Shown piece after piece: positions 40,919 through 50,271 of a DNA stretch of 64,000 nt. A model generated the notes under the pieces. The model did not search any database. It was not told where the DNA came from and saw only the letters and a program-made list of their open reading frames with translations. The stretch lies in the NCBI RefSeq assembly GCF_018882055.1, contig NZ_JACVPF010000002.1:558001-622000 (forward strand). The letters are read 5' to 3'. The translations under genes were made by a program, and so were the position numbers. The stretch comes from Polynucleobacter sp. es-MAR-4 (GTDB lineage: Bacteria > Pseudomonadota > Gammaproteobacteria > Burkholderiales > Burkholderiaceae). Position 1 is the stretch's first letter. Each line of letters begins with the position of its first letter.

Positions 40919-41287
40919 TTAAATAACTTCGGGGGCGAGAGAAACGATCTTCATGAACTTCTCAGTACGCAATTCGCGCGTAACTGGTCCAAAGATACGT
41001 GTGCCGATTGGCTCTAACTTAGCGTTGAGCAATACCGCAGCGTTTCCATCGAACTTAATCAATGAGCCGTCTGGACGGCGAACACCCTTAGCAGTTCTCA
41101 CTACTACGGCGTTATAAATATCACCTTTTTTTACACGGCCACGTGGAGCAGCGGACTTTACAGTCACTTTAATGACATCACCGATACTGGCGTAACGACG
41201 CTTAGAGCCGCCCAATACCTTGATGCACAAAACTTCACTGGCGCCTGTGTTATCGGCGACCTGTAATCTACTTTCGGTCTGAATCAT
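40919..41287 (-). CDS. rplN: 50S ribosomal protein L14
   Basis: L14 contacts 16S rRNA at the subunit interface. The 122 residues start [24 protein letters not shown] and include the RNA-binding region [18 protein letters not shown] and [14 protein letters not shown]. It is the first gene of the spc operon. A 186-base upstream spacer carries a promoter and several hairpins, described separately. Confidence 0.98.
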   Translation of the reverse strand: MIQTESRLQVADNTGASEVLCIKVLGGSKRRYASIGDVIKVTVKSAAPRGRVKKGDIYNAVVVRTAKGVRRPDGSLIKFDGNAAVLLNAKLEPIGTRIFGPVTRELRTEKFMKIVSLAPEVI

Positions 41288-41339
41288 TTTTTAATCCCCA
41301 ACTTGTTAGCCAAAGGCAAACAGTCTTGGTTCCGTCTAT

Positions 41340-41363
41340 GGGCTTTAACGAAAGTTAAAACCC
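41340..41363 (-). promoter_or_regulatory. Perfect hairpin in the rplN leader
   Basis: In the minus direction GGGTTTTAAC and GTTAAAGCCC form a 10-bp stem (one G-U pair) around the tetraloop TTTC, about 50 bases before the rplN ATG. It lacks a T-tract. A regulatory role, such as a ribosomal-protein binding site, is an inference from position. Confidence 0.6.
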
Positions 41364-41383
41364 GGAATTAATGAAAAAACACT

Positions 41384-41409
41384 GCTTCTCCCAATAAAAC
41401 CAGAGAAGC
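41384..41409 (-). promoter_or_regulatory. Hairpin at the predicted 5' end of the rplN transcript
   Basis: GCTTCTC and GAGAAGC form a 7-bp stem around a 12-base loop. With the -10 box at 41415-41420, transcription should start near 41408, so the stem would cover the first bases of the mRNA. A TTTTTT run follows 4 bases after the stem on the minus strand, so it could be either a 5' stabilising stem or an early attenuator. Confidence 0.5.
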
Positions 41410-41414
41410 CTTCT

Positions 41415-41444
41415 ATTATACTACGCAAAACAGGGATTTGGCAA
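41415..41444 (-). promoter_or_regulatory. Predicted sigma-70 promoter of the spc operon (rplN)
   Basis: On the minus strand TTGCCA (41439-41444) and a perfect TATAAT (41415-41420) are 18 bases apart. The -35 lies in the descending arm of the hairpin that follows rpsQ. This matches the known place of the S10/spc operon border in E. coli. Confidence 0.85.
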
Positions 41445-41463
41445 GAAAGTTCGCCAAAATCCC
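41433..41463 (-). terminator. Terminator-like hairpin after rpsQ, overlapping the spc promoter
   Basis: In the minus direction GGGATTTTGGC (plus 41453-41463) pairs with GCCAAATCCC (plus 41433-41442) with one bulged T, then TGTTTT follows. It sits 10 bases after the rpsQ stop codon. Partial termination of the S10 operon is likely; the T-tract is short. Confidence 0.6.
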
Positions 41464-41473
41464 TAATATTTCT

Positions 41474-41743
41474 TTAAATACCCTTGGATTCTTGAACTAA
41501 ACGGGTCACAACCCAAGATTTAGTACGTGAAATTGGCTTAGATTCAGCAATTTCAACGGTATCACCCATCTTGTATTGGCCAGCTTCGTCATGAGCGTGG
41601 TATTTTTTGGACTGTCCAACATATTTGCCATAAAGAGCGTGTTTTACTTGGCGCTCAACTAGCACAGTCACAGTTTTTTGCATTTTATCGCTAACGACAC
41701 GACCCACAAGGGTGCGGCGCAAGGGTTTAGATAATTCTGTCAT
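41474..41743 (-). CDS. rpsQ: 30S ribosomal protein S17
   Basis: S17 is an early-assembling 30S protein. The 89 residues include [43 protein letters not shown] and [14 protein letters not shown]. It is the last gene before the S10/spc border and is followed by a hairpin. Confidence 0.98.
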   Translation of the reverse strand: MTELSKPLRRTLVGRVVSDKMQKTVTVLVERQVKHALYGKYVGQSKKYHAHDEAGQYKMGDTVEIAESKPISRTKSWVVTRLVQESKGI

Positions 41744-41755
41744 ATCCCTTTTTCC

Positions 41756-41950
41756 TTATTTCTGTGCAGTTTTTTGAGTAATAAAAGTCTTCACGCGAGC
41801 AATTTCACGCTTAGTTTTACCCAATTGGCTGGTATTTGTGAGTTGCTGAGTACCCTTTTGCATACGGAGCTTGAAGCTAGTCTTCAAGAGCTCTGTTAAT
41901 TCTGCGTTCAAGGCAACCAGATCTTTGGATGCTAATTCTGTCTTTTTCAT
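41756..41950 (-). CDS. rpmC: 50S ribosomal protein L29
   Basis: L29 lies at the tunnel exit next to L23 and helps dock SRP and trigger factor. The chosen ATG at 41950 gives the family start [19 protein letters not shown] and 64 residues. An in-frame ATG at 41968 would overlap the rplP stop region and add six unrelated residues. [18 protein letters not shown] is the conserved C-terminal helix. Confidence 0.97.
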   Translation of the reverse strand: MKKTELASKDLVALNAELTELLKTSFKLRMQKGTQQLTNTSQLGKTKREIARVKTFITQKTAQK

Positions 41951-41964
41951 AATCTCTATCCCGA

Positions 41965-42378
41965 TCAACCCAAGTGGCGAATCACGAAAGTGGTTTGCAA
42001 TGGCAACTTAGCAGCAGCAAGCTTGAAAGCCTCGCGCGCCAAACCTTCATCCACACCATCCATCTCGTACAAAATCTTGCCTGGTTGAATTTCTGCTACG
42101 TAGTACTCTGGATTACCTTTACCGTTACCCATACGTACTTCAGCTGGCTTCTGTGAAATTGGCTTGTCTGGGAAAATACGAATCCAGATACGACCACCAC
42201 GCTTAATGTGACGTGTCATTGCGCGACGTGCAGATTCAATCTGACGTGCAGTCAAACGACCACGGCCAATAGCTTTCAATCCAAAGTCACCAAAGGCTAC
42301 TGAACTACCGCGTGTTGCCACGCCAGTGTTACGTCCCTTTTGTTCCTTGCGATACTTACGACGCTTTGGTTGTAGCAT
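41965..42378 (-). CDS. rplP: 50S ribosomal protein L16
   Basis: L16 organises the A-site region of the 50S subunit. The 137 residues start [19 protein letters not shown] and hold [34 protein letters not shown]. The arginine that is hydroxylated in some proteobacteria falls in the [12 protein letters not shown] stretch. It is 2 bases after rpsC. Confidence 0.98.
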   Translation of the reverse strand: MLQPKRRKYRKEQKGRNTGVATRGSSVAFGDFGLKAIGRGRLTARQIESARRAMTRHIKRGGRIWIRIFPDKPISQKPAEVRMGNGKGNPEYYVAEIQPGKILYEMDGVDEGLAREAFKLAAAKLPLQTTFVIRHLG

Positions 42379-42380
42379 GC

Positions 42381-43202
42381 TTACTCTCCTGACTTCTGCG
42401 CTTCAGCACTTGGGGCTTCAGCGGCTTTCGGTGCACGCTTTACCGCTGGCTTAGCAGCAACTAAAGGCTTGCTGTCAGCTGCTGGTTTGCGTGCGGTTGT
42501 TTTAGCTGGTGCGCGACGTGGCTTTTTCTCTTCAGCTGCTGGCTCTGCTGTTACTGCTACAGCATCAGCACCGCGGCCTAATGTATCGCCTTTGTATACC
42601 CAAACTTTTACACCGATGATGCCGTATGTTGTTTCCGCTTCTGAAGTTGCGTAATCAATATCAGCCTTCAATGTATGAAGTGGAACACGACCTTCACGGT
42701 ACCATTCGCGACGTGCAATTTCAGCACCATTCAAACGACCAGAAGACATGATCTTGATTCCTTGTGCACCAAGGCGCATTGCATTTTGCATTGCACGCTT
42801 CATCGCACGACGGAACATAATGCGCTTCTCTAACTGTTGAGTAATAGAGTCAGCGATCAATTGAGCATCAACTTCAGGCTTACGAATTTCTTCGATGTTC
42901 ACATGGACTGGAACGCCCATACGCTTCTGGAGTTCACGACGGAGAACTTCAATATCTTCACCTTTTTTACCGATCACAACACCTGGTCGTGAGCTGTAAA
43001 TAGTGATACGTGCGTTCTTTGCAGGACGCTCGATGATGACTTTACTTACTGATGCATTCTTTAACTTCTTCTTGAGGTAGATGCGGACATCTACGTCCTC
43101 TTTAAGCATCTTCGCAAAATCAGTATTGTTTGCATACCACTTTGATGTCCAGTTCTTCGTTACCGAGAGTCGGAATCCGGTTGGGTTTATCTTTTGTCCC
43201 AT
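42381..43202 (-). CDS. rpsC: 30S ribosomal protein S3 with alanine/lysine-rich C-terminal tail
   Basis: S3 forms part of the mRNA entry tunnel and helicase. The 273 residues comprise the KH domain ([21 protein letters not shown], about 70-90) and the C-terminal domain up to [15 protein letters not shown] (about 208). The tail beyond about residue 212 is a low-complexity stretch rich in A, K and P ([18 protein letters not shown]), about 40 residues longer than in E. coli (233 aa). Tails of this kind occur in other Burkholderiales. Confidence 0.98.
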   Translation of the reverse strand: MGQKINPTGFRLSVTKNWTSKWYANNTDFAKMLKEDVDVRIYLKKKLKNASVSKVIIERPAKNARITIYSSRPGVVIGKKGEDIEVLRRELQKRMGVPVHVNIEEIRKPEVDAQLIADSITQQLEKRIMFRRAMKRAMQNAMRLGAQGIKIMSSGRLNGAEIARREWYREGRVPLHTLKADIDYATSEAETTYGIIGVKVWVYKGDTLGRGADAVAVTAEPAAEEKKPRRAPAKTTARKPAADSKPLVAAKPAVKRAPKAAEAPSAEAQKSGE

Positions 43203-43210
43203 ATCTTCCC

Positions 43211-43540
43211 TTAGTTACTCAAGGTCACGGTGATGTGACATGTTTGTTTTTCAATTTGATTACCGCGACCCTTAGCACGTGCTGTGAAGCGCTTCAAGGA
43301 AGTACCCTTATCAACAATAATTGTTGAAACCTTGAGCTCATCAATATCAGCACCCTTATTGTGTTCAGCGTTGGCCATTGCAGACTCAACAACTTTTTTC
43401 ACAATGAAGGCAGCTTTCTTGGGGCTGAAATTCAAAATGTTCAATGCGCGTGCAATCGGCAAACCACGAATTTGGTCAGCGACCAAACGTGTCTTTTGCG
43501 CAGAAATGCGGGCGCCTTTGTGAATAGCTTTAACTTCCAT
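43211..43540 (-). CDS. rplV: 50S ribosomal protein L22
   Basis: L22 lines the peptide exit tunnel with a long beta hairpin. Three consecutive ATG codons open the frame (43546, 43543, 43540). The last is used because it gives the family start [19 protein letters not shown] and 109 residues. The tunnel loop lies around [22 protein letters not shown]. No resistance-type insertions or deletions are visible in that loop. Confidence 0.97.
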   Translation of the reverse strand: MEVKAIHKGARISAQKTRLVADQIRGLPIARALNILNFSPKKAAFIVKKVVESAMANAEHNKGADIDELKVSTIIVDKGTSLKRFTARAKGRGNQIEKQTCHITVTLSN

Positions 43541-43550
43541 CATCATCCCC

Positions 43551-43829
43551 TTACTTCTTCGTTACTTTCTTGTCAGCAGCGTGACCTTTGAAAGTACGGG
43601 TCAAGGCAAATTCGCCTAACTTATGACCCACCATGTTTTCTGATACATATACCGGAACGTGTTGACGACCGTTATGCACAGCAATCGTCAGACCAATAAA
43701 GTCTGGGAGGATTGTTGAACGGCGTGACCAAGTCTTGATCGGCTTTTTGTCTTTGTTGGCTTGTGCGACTTCAACTTTATTTACTAAGCTGGCTTCGCAA
43801 AATGGGCCTTTTTTAGCTGAACGTGTCAT
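43551..43829 (-). CDS. rpsS: 30S ribosomal protein S19
   Basis: S19 sits in the 30S head with S13. The 92 residues equal the E. coli length, with [30 protein letters not shown] and the C-terminal [17 protein letters not shown]. It lies 19 bases after rplB and 4 before the rplV region. Confidence 0.98.
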   Translation of the reverse strand: MTRSAKKGPFCEASLVNKVEVAQANKDKKPIKTWSRRSTILPDFIGLTIAVHNGRQHVPVYVSENMVGHKLGEFALTRTFKGHAADKKVTKK

Positions 43830-43848
43830 ATCTATTTATCCTTATCGC

Positions 43849-44679
43849 TTAACGTTTTTGACGACGTTGAACGATCATCGAAGTTGTACGCTTATTGCGA
43901 CGTGTACGATAACCTTTGGTTGGTGTGCCCCATGGGGAGACAGGTACACGGCCTTCGCCAGTTCTACCTTCACCACCACCGTGTGGGTGATCTACTGGGT
44001 TCATTGCCACACCGCGAACGGTTGGGCGAATACCACGCCAGCGATTTGCACCAGCTTTACCGATAACGCGCAAGCTGTGCTCTTCATTTCCAACTTCACC
44101 AATAGTGGCACGGCAATCGATCAAAATGCGACGCACTTCACCAGAGCGCAAGCGCACCTGAGCGTACACACCTTCACGAGCCAATAACACTGCAGAGCCG
44201 CCAGCGGAACGTGCAATTTGAGCACCTTTTCCTGGCAACATTTCTACGCAGTGAATCGTGCTACCAACTGGAATGTTGCGAATTGGCAAGTTGTTACCAG
44301 ACTTGATTGGGGCTTCAGAGCCACTCATCAACGCCTGACCAACAGTCATGCCTTTTGCAGCAAGAATATAGCGACGCTCACCATCAGCAAACACGATCAA
44401 TGCAATATTTGCACTGCGGTTTGGATCGTATTCCAAGCGTTCAACTTTTGCTGGAATGCCATCTTTGTCGTTGCGTTTGAAATCAACAACACGATAGTGA
44501 TGCTTATGACCACCACCTTTATGACGGGTAGTGATGTGACCATTATTGTTACGACCTGCTTTTTGGAACTGTGGCTCTACCAACGCTGCAAAAGGCTTAC
44601 CTTTGTGCAGGTCAGGATTTACCACCTTGACCATTGAGCGACGACCTGGTGAGGTCGGTTTTGTCTTCATCAAAGGCAT
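43849..44679 (-). CDS. rplB: 50S ribosomal protein L2
   Basis: L2 is essential for subunit joining and peptidyl-transferase activity. The 276 residues contain [21 protein letters not shown]-like [31 protein letters not shown] with the conserved histidine (about 229-231), and a basic C-terminus [14 protein letters not shown]. The family length is 273-276. The start is 2 bases after rplW ends. Confidence 0.98.
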   Translation of the reverse strand: MPLMKTKPTSPGRRSMVKVVNPDLHKGKPFAALVEPQFQKAGRNNNGHITTRHKGGGHKHHYRVVDFKRNDKDGIPAKVERLEYDPNRSANIALIVFADGERRYILAAKGMTVGQALMSGSEAPIKSGNNLPIRNIPVGSTIHCVEMLPGKGAQIARSAGGSAVLLAREGVYAQVRLRSGEVRRILIDCRATIGEVGNEEHSLRVIGKAGANRWRGIRPTVRGVAMNPVDHPHGGGEGRTGEGRVPVSPWGTPTKGYRTRRNKRTTSMIVQRRQKR

Positions 44680-44681
44680 GA

Positions 44682-44996
44682 TTAATTCGCCTCCGCTTCA
44701 AAGTTAATCTCTTGACCTGGCTTCAAGCTTACGTAGGCCTTCTTAGTGTGGTCACGACGACCTTCAAAACGGCCATAGCGCTTTGGCTTACCTTTTTGAT
44801 TCACGATTTGAACAGAGTCAACTTGCACTTTAAAGAGCAATTCAACTGCTTGTTTCACATCGCTCTTATTGGCGTCGCGTGTAACTTGGAATACTACTTG
44901 TTCGTTTTTCTCTGCAACCATAGTGGCTTTTTCAGAGATAACCGGTCCAAGCAGAACCTTCATCAAGCTGTGATCGTTTTTACGGACTTGGCTCAT
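44682..44996 (-). CDS. rplW: 50S ribosomal protein L23
   Basis: L23 is the docking site for trigger factor and SRP at the tunnel exit. The 104 residues carry [39 protein letters not shown] and a trimmed [19 protein letters not shown]. The start overlaps the 3' end of rplD by 4 bases (ATGA). Confidence 0.98.
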   Translation of the reverse strand: MSQVRKNDHSLMKVLLGPVISEKATMVAEKNEQVVFQVTRDANKSDVKQAVELLFKVQVDSVQIVNQKGKPKRYGRFEGRRDHTKKAYVSLKPGQEINFEAEAN

Positions 44997-45613
44997 TTCA
45001 GCAACTCCTCAATTTTTGCGATCGCTGCTTTGCTTACCAATACTTTTTTGTATTGAACTAAAGCTAATGGATCAGCGTGCTGTGGCTCACATACAGCAAC
45101 CTTATGCAAGTTGCGTGATGCCAAGTACAAATTCTCGCTAACCTGATCAACGATGATCAAGACTGAATCCAAGCCCATTGCTTTAACTTTGTCAGCTAAA
45201 ACTTTAGTCTTTGGAGCATCAAGATTAAATTGGTCAACAACATTCAAACGACCTTCGCGTGCTAACTGAGACAAAATTGATCTCATACCAGCGCGGTACA
45301 TTTTCTTGTTTACTTTTTGGCTGAAATTTTCTTCAGGTGAATTCGGGAATATACGACCACCTCCACGCCATAGCGGGGAAGAGCTCATACCAGCACGTGC
45401 ACGACCAGTACCTTTTTGACGCCAAGGTTTTTTGGTTGTGTGCTTAACTTGCTCACGGTCTTTTTGTGCACGGTTACCGCTACGTGCATTTGCTTGGTAA
45501 GCCACAACAACTTGGTGTACCAATGCTTCGTTATATTCGCGCTCGAATACTTCTGGTGAGGCTTGAACGCCTGCGCCCAAAGTTCCGTTGTCTTGGAGAA
45601 GCTTAAGTTCCAT
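44993..45613 (-). CDS. rplD: 50S ribosomal protein L4
   Basis: L4 lines the exit tunnel and, in E. coli, represses the S10 operon. The 206 residues include the extended tunnel loop [29 protein letters not shown] and the C-terminal globular part with [12 protein letters not shown]. Whether L4 regulates here is unclear, since the leader ahead of rplC does not obviously match the E. coli S10 leader. Confidence 0.98.
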   Translation of the reverse strand: MELKLLQDNGTLGAGVQASPEVFEREYNEALVHQVVVAYQANARSGNRAQKDREQVKHTTKKPWRQKGTGRARAGMSSSPLWRGGGRIFPNSPEENFSQKVNKKMYRAGMRSILSQLAREGRLNVVDQFNLDAPKTKVLADKVKAMGLDSVLIIVDQVSENLYLASRNLHKVAVCEPQHADPLALVQYKKVLVSKAAIAKIEELLK

Positions 45614-45624
45614 ATTCGCTCTCC

Positions 45625-46281
45625 TTATTTCTTCTTCAACGGTGTCTTCACCGCTGGAGTAACAATAACTTTACCGCCTGGGGCACCTGGAATAGCGCCT
45701 TTAACCATGATGAGATTGCGTTCTGCATCAATGCGTGCGATGACTAAATTTTGTACAGTGCGTTTTTCATCACCAAGGTGGCCTGTCATGCGCTTACCTG
45801 GGAAAACACGACCTGGATCTTGCGCCATACCGATAGAACCTGGCACGTTATGTGAACGTGAGTTACCGTGTGACGCACGACCTGAAGCGAAGTGATGGCG
45901 CTTGATGGTACCGGCATAGCCTTTACCAATCGTTACACCTTGTACGTCCACTTTTTGGCCAGCAGCAAATGCAGTATCAGCAGGAATTACTTGTCCTGGT
46001 GTCATTTCTGCGATTTTTGCTGAATCTAAATGAAATTCGTTGAGACCGTTACCAGCCATGACACCCGCTTTAGCGAAGTGACCAGCCATTGCTTTGGTAA
46101 CGCGAGTAGCTCTACGTGTGCCATGTGCCAACTGGATAGCATCATAGCCATCAGTTGCCTGGGTCTTGATTTGAGCGATTCTGTTGTCGCTCACGTCAAT
46201 TACGGTGACAGGAATTGCTTCCCCTTCGTCCGTAAATAGACGGGTCATGCCGATCTTGCGACCGATTAAGCCTAAGCTCAT
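45625..46281 (-). CDS. rplC: 50S ribosomal protein L3
   Basis: L3 starts 50S assembly at the 3' end of 23S rRNA. The ATG at 46281 is used: a GGAG lies 7 bases upstream and the product starts [17 protein letters not shown], as in relatives. An ATG two codons earlier falls too close to that GGAG. The 218 residues include [37 protein letters not shown], the loop that reaches the peptidyl-transferase centre. Confidence 0.98.
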   Translation of the reverse strand: MSLGLIGRKIGMTRLFTDEGEAIPVTVIDVSDNRIAQIKTQATDGYDAIQLAHGTRRATRVTKAMAGHFAKAGVMAGNGLNEFHLDSAKIAEMTPGQVIPADTAFAAGQKVDVQGVTIGKGYAGTIKRHHFASGRASHGNSRSHNVPGSIGMAQDPGRVFPGKRMTGHLGDEKRTVQNLVIARIDAERNLIMVKGAIPGAPGGKVIVTPAVKTPLKKK

Positions 46282-46294
46282 ATTCATGCTCCAC

Positions 46295-46314
46295 GCCGAC
46301 TTCGATTGGTCGGC
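46295..46314 (-). promoter_or_regulatory. Hairpin just upstream of the rplC ribosome-binding site
   Basis: GCCGAC and GTCGGC form a 6-bp GC-rich stem with an 8-base loop, ending 5 bases before the GGAG of rplC. A stem this close to the ribosome-binding site may influence rplC translation. No T-tract follows. Confidence 0.5.
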
Positions 46315-46426
46315 AAAATTAATTTAAGTGATTTACAAGTAAAAGTACTTCTAAATCAATAACTTACAACGTTTTTAATGCTGATAAAACCTTAAAATCC
46401 GCCCAAATAATTGAGCGAAGCCTTAG

Positions 46427-46455
46427 ATTCTATCCCGAAAGGCCAGTCTTGGCAA
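46427..46455 (-). promoter_or_regulatory. Predicted sigma-70 promoter ahead of rplC
   Basis: On the minus strand TTGCCA (46450-46455) and TAGAAT (46427-46432) are 17 bases apart. The predicted leader before rplC is about 140 bases, long enough for regulation. The -35 overlaps the terminator-like hairpin after rpsJ. Confidence 0.82.
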
Positions 46456-46468
46456 GCGCTAAGACTGG
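46443..46468 (-). terminator. Terminator-like hairpin after rpsJ
   Basis: CCAGTCTT and AAGACTGG form a perfect 8-bp stem around a 10-base loop, 11 bases after the rpsJ stop codon. Only a short CCTTTC follows on the minus strand, so termination would be partial at best. Its descending arm runs into the rplC -35 box. Confidence 0.5.
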
Positions 46469-46478
46469 AAATACTGAA

Positions 46479-46790
46479 TTACTGCAACTTAATTTCGACG
46501 TCCACACCTGCTGGGAGGTCTAATTTCATCAAGGCATCCACTGTTTTCTCTGTAGGATCAACGATATCCATCAAACGAAGATGGGTACGAATCTCTAACT
46601 GGTCACGTGATGTCTTATTTACGTGTGGTGAACGCAGAATGTCAAAGCGCTCAATACGTGTTGGCAAAGGCACTGGACCCTTAACAACTGCACCAGTACG
46701 CTTAGCTGTATCAACGATTTCAGCTGCAGACTGGTCAATCAAACGGTAATCAAATGCTTTAAGACGAATACGAATTTTTTGGTTTTGCAT
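46479..46790 (-). CDS. rpsJ: 30S ribosomal protein S10 (NusE)
   Basis: S10 is both a 30S head protein and the NusE partner of NusB and NusG in antitermination. The 103 residues match E. coli in length, with [29 protein letters not shown] and the loop [27 protein letters not shown]. It follows tuf by 110 bases and is separated from rplC by a promoter-containing spacer. It therefore appears to belong to the str/tuf transcript. Confidence 0.98.
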   Translation of the reverse strand: MQNQKIRIRLKAFDYRLIDQSAAEIVDTAKRTGAVVKGPVPLPTRIERFDILRSPHVNKTSRDQLEIRTHLRLMDIVDPTEKTVDALMKLDLPAGVDVEIKLQ

Positions 46791-46841
46791 ATTAATTCCA
46801 AAGAGCGTTGTGGTGCTGCCACGTTATATTTCTAAAGAGCT

Positions 46842-46870
46842 CGGTGACATCCGCAGCACGGACGTCACCG
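46842..46870 (-). promoter_or_regulatory. Twelve-base-pair hairpin in the tuf-rpsJ spacer
   Basis: CGGTGACGTCCG and CGGATGTCACCG form a 12-bp stem (one G-U pair) with a 5-base loop, midway between the tuf stop codon and rpsJ. No T-tract follows, so it is more likely an RNA-processing or stability element than a terminator. Confidence 0.6.
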
Positions 46871-46900
46871 GTTAGCAAACCGCTAAATAATTTACTGCTA

Positions 46901-48091
46901 TTAAGCCAAAATCTTTGCAACCACGCCGGCGCCAACAGTACGGCCACCTTCACGGATCGCAAAACGTAAACCTTCTTCCATCGCGATTGGAGCGATGAGT
47001 TTTACGGTAATAGTCACGTTATCACCAGGCATTACCATTTCTTTGTCTTTTGGCAACTCGATTGAACCAGTTACGTCCGTTGTACGGAAGTAGAACTGTG
47101 GACGATAGTTGTTAAAGAATGGAGTATGACGACCACCTTCGTCTTTACCCAAGATGTAAACCTCGGCTGTAAAGTGAGTATGTGGGGTGATTGAGCCTGG
47201 CTTAGCCAATACTTGGCCGCGCTCAACTTCTTCACGTTTTGTACCGCGTAACAAGATACCAACGTTATCGCCTGCTTGACCTTGGTCGAGCAATTTGCGG
47301 AACATTTCAACACCAGTACAAGTTGTCTTGAGTGTTGGCTTGATACCAATAATTTCAATCTCTTCACCAACCTTAACGATACCGCGCTCGATACGGCCTG
47401 TAACAACAGTACCGCGACCGGAGATAGAGAACACGTCCTCTACTGGCATCAAGAACGCACCGTCAACAGCACGCTCTGGAGTTGGGATGTATGAGTCAAG
47501 CGCTTCAGCCAACTTCATGATGGCTTCTTTACCCAATGGGCCTTCGTCGCCTTCAAGAGCTAACTTAGCAGAACCTTGAACGATTGGTGTGTCATCGCCT
47601 GGGAAGTCGTACTTAGATAGAAGCTCACGAACTTCCATTTCTACGAGCTCTAACAACTCAGCGTCATCAACCATGTCGCACTTGTTCAAAAATACGATGA
47701 TGTATGGAACACCAACTTGGCGTGCCAAGAGGATGTGCTCACGAGTTTGTGGCATTGGGCCGTCAGCTGCAGAGCAAACCAAAATAGCGCCGTCCATCTG
47801 AGCAGCACCAGTAATCATGTTCTTAACGTAGTCAGCATGTCCTGGGCAATCAACGTGAGCGTAGTGACGATTCGCTGTCTCATACTCAACGTGTGCTGTA
47901 TTAATAGTAATACCGCGTGCTTTTTCTTCTGGAGCAGCATCGATCTGATCGTATGCTTTTGCTTCGCCACCGAATGCTTTTGAAAGCACAGTTGCAATAG
48001 CTGCTGTCAATGTGGTTTTACCGTGGTCAACGTGACCGATTGTGCCAACGTTTACGTGCGGTTTTGTCCGCTCAAACTTTTCTTTTGCCAT
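46901..48091 (-). CDS. tuf: Elongation factor Tu
   Basis: EF-Tu delivers aminoacyl-tRNA to the ribosome. The 396-residue protein has GHVDHGKTT (19-27), the switch region with [21 protein letters not shown] (G3) and NKCD (G4), then domains 2 and 3. It follows fusA in the str operon. Its last 320 bases are identical to the partial second tuf copy at the right edge, so the two genes are kept uniform. Confidence 0.98.
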   Translation of the reverse strand: MAKEKFERTKPHVNVGTIGHVDHGKTTLTAAIATVLSKAFGGEAKAYDQIDAAPEEKARGITINTAHVEYETANRHYAHVDCPGHADYVKNMITGAAQMDGAILVCSAADGPMPQTREHILLARQVGVPYIIVFLNKCDMVDDAELLELVEMEVRELLSKYDFPGDDTPIVQGSAKLALEGDEGPLGKEAIMKLAEALDSYIPTPERAVDGAFLMPVEDVFSISGRGTVVTGRIERGIVKVGEEIEIIGIKPTLKTTCTGVEMFRKLLDQGQAGDNVGILLRGTKREEVERGQVLAKPGSITPHTHFTAEVYILGKDEGGRHTPFFNNYRPQFYFRTTDVTGSIELPKDKEMVMPGDNVTITVKLIAPIAMEEGLRFAIREGGRTVGAGVVAKILA

Positions 48092-48141
48092 TTTTTTGTC
48101 TGCCTTCTTAGCTAGTCAATATTCAAAATAATGTGGATAAA

Positions 48142-50244
48142 TTACTTCGCTTTAGCAGCCATAACTGCTTCAGCAACGTTCTTAGGTGCTTCGGAATAAT
48201 GCTTAAATTCCATGGTGTAGGTAGCGCGACCTTGGGTCAACGAGCGCAAGCCAGTTGAGTAACCAAACATCTCTGCCAATGGCACTTCAGCGCGAACGAT
48301 CTTACCGCCCCCTGGAATGTCATCCATACCTTGCAAAATACCGCGACGTGATGAGAGGTCACCCATTACGTTACCCATGAAATCTTCTGGTGTTTCAACT
48401 TCAACAGCCATCATTGGTTCTAACAACACTGGTGATGCTTTGCGCATACCGTCTTTGAATGCCATCGAGCCCGCCATCTTAAATGCGTTTTCGTTGGAGT
48501 CAACGTCATGGTACGAACCGAAGAACAATGTTGCTTTGATATCTACAACTGGATAGCCAGCCAAAATACCGGAGTTCAATGTTTCGATAATTCCTTTTTC
48601 TACCGCAGGAATGTATTCACGTGGAACAACACCGCCCTTAATAGCGTCAACGAATTCAAAACCTTTGCCTGGGGCTTGTGGCTCTAACTTCAATACCACG
48701 TGACCATATTGACCACGACCACCTGACTGCTTAACGAATTTACCTTCGATCTCTTCGCAAACCTTGCGAATTGTTTCGCGGTAGGCAACTTGCGGCTTAC
48801 CAACAGTTGCTTCAACACCGAATTCACGCTTCATACGGTCAACCAAAATTTCCAAGTGGAGCTCGCCCATACCGGAAATAATTGTTTGGCCAGATTCTTC
48901 GTCTGTCTTCACGCGGAAAGAAGGATCTTCTTGTGCCAAGCGATTCAAAGCAAGACCCATTTTTTCTTGGTCAGCTTTTGTCTTTGGCTCTACAGCTTGA
49001 GAGATCACTGGCTCTGGGAATACCATGCGCTCCAAAATAACGATGCTATCTGGATCACACAATGTTTCGCCAGTAGTTGCGTCTTTCAGACCAACTGCAG
49101 CTGCGATATCGCCAGCGAATACTTCTTTGATTTCTTCACGTTCGTTTGCGTGCATCTGCAACAAACGACCAACACGTTCTTTCTTACCCTTAATTGGGTT
49201 GTAGATTGTGTCGCCAGATTTCATTACGCCTGAATAAACACGGAAGAAGATGAGCTGGCCAACAAATGGGTCAGTCATGATCTTAAATGCCAACGCAGAG
49301 AACTTCGCGCTATCAGACGCTTCACGTGTTGTAGGCGTGCCATCTTCCAATTCACATGGAACTGGTGGAACGTCTAATGGTGAAGGCAACAATTCAACTA
49401 CAGCATCCAACATCGCCTGAACGCCTTTGTTTTTGAAAGCTGTTCCGCACAACATTGGAACGATTTCATTGGCGATAGTACGTTGACGCAATGCTGCTTT
49501 AATTTCTTCTTCGGTCAAGCCTTCGCCGCCGAGATACTTTTCCATCAACTCTTCTGAACTCTCTGCAGCAGCTTCGAGCATTTTCTCGCGCCACTCTTCA
49601 GCAGATGCTTGCAATTCAGCTGGGATATCTTCGTATGTAAATTTAGTACCTTGTGAAGCCTCATCCCAATAGATGGCCTTCATCTTTACCAAGTCCACAA
49701 CGCCTTTGAAGTTTTCTTCTGCGCCGATTGGAATTTGGATCAAGATAGGATTTGCTTTAAGACGCATCTTCATTTGGTCATAGACCTTGAAGAAGTTTGC
49801 GCCAGTACGGTCCATCTTGTTTACGAATGCTAAACGTGGAACTTGATACTTGTTAGCTTGACGCCAAACAGTTTCAGATTGTGGCTGTACGCCACCTACT
49901 GCACAGTAAACCATGCAAGCGCCATCCAAAACGCGCATTGAACGCTCAACCTCAATAGTGAAGTCTACGTGTCCCGGGGTATCAATAATGTTGATACGGT
50001 GCTCTGGGAAATTACCAGCCATGCCCTTCCAGAACGTTGTAGTAGCAGCAGAAGTAATCGTGATACCACGCTCTTGCTCTTGCTCCATCCAGTCCATGGT
50101 TGCAGCGCCATCATGCACTTCACCGATTTTATGATTAACACCGGTGTAGAACAAAACGCGTTCTGTTGTTGTTGTCTTACCTGCGTCAATGTGCGCAGAA
50201 ATACCGATATTGCGGTATTTGTCGATAGGGGTTTTACGTGCCAC
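48142..50244 (-). CDS. fusA: Elongation factor G
   Basis: EF-G catalyses ribosomal translocation. The 700 residues contain [19 protein letters not shown] (G1), [14 protein letters not shown] (G2), DTPGHVDF (G3) and NKMDRTGA (G4), followed by domains II-V, including [16 protein letters not shown]. It is in the order rpsL-rpsG-fusA-tuf. The length is standard. Confidence 0.98.
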   Translation of the reverse strand: MARKTPIDKYRNIGISAHIDAGKTTTTERVLFYTGVNHKIGEVHDGAATMDWMEQEQERGITITSAATTTFWKGMAGNFPEHRINIIDTPGHVDFTIEVERSMRVLDGACMVYCAVGGVQPQSETVWRQANKYQVPRLAFVNKMDRTGANFFKVYDQMKMRLKANPILIQIPIGAEENFKGVVDLVKMKAIYWDEASQGTKFTYEDIPAELQASAEEWREKMLEAAAESSEELMEKYLGGEGLTEEEIKAALRQRTIANEIVPMLCGTAFKNKGVQAMLDAVVELLPSPLDVPPVPCELEDGTPTTREASDSAKFSALAFKIMTDPFVGQLIFFRVYSGVMKSGDTIYNPIKGKKERVGRLLQMHANEREEIKEVFAGDIAAAVGLKDATTGETLCDPDSIVILERMVFPEPVISQAVEPKTKADQEKMGLALNRLAQEDPSFRVKTDEESGQTIISGMGELHLEILVDRMKREFGVEATVGKPQVAYRETIRKVCEEIEGKFVKQSGGRGQYGHVVLKLEPQAPGKGFEFVDAIKGGVVPREYIPAVEKGIIETLNSGILAGYPVVDIKATLFFGSYHDVDSNENAFKMAGSMAFKDGMRKASPVLLEPMMAVEVETPEDFMGNVMGDLSSRRGILQGMDDIPGGGKIVRAEVPLAEMFGYSTGLRSLTQGRATYTMEFKHYSEAPKNVAEAVMAAKAK

Positions 50245-50271
50245 TGTTGGTACCTTTTCTTTGCTGTGCGA

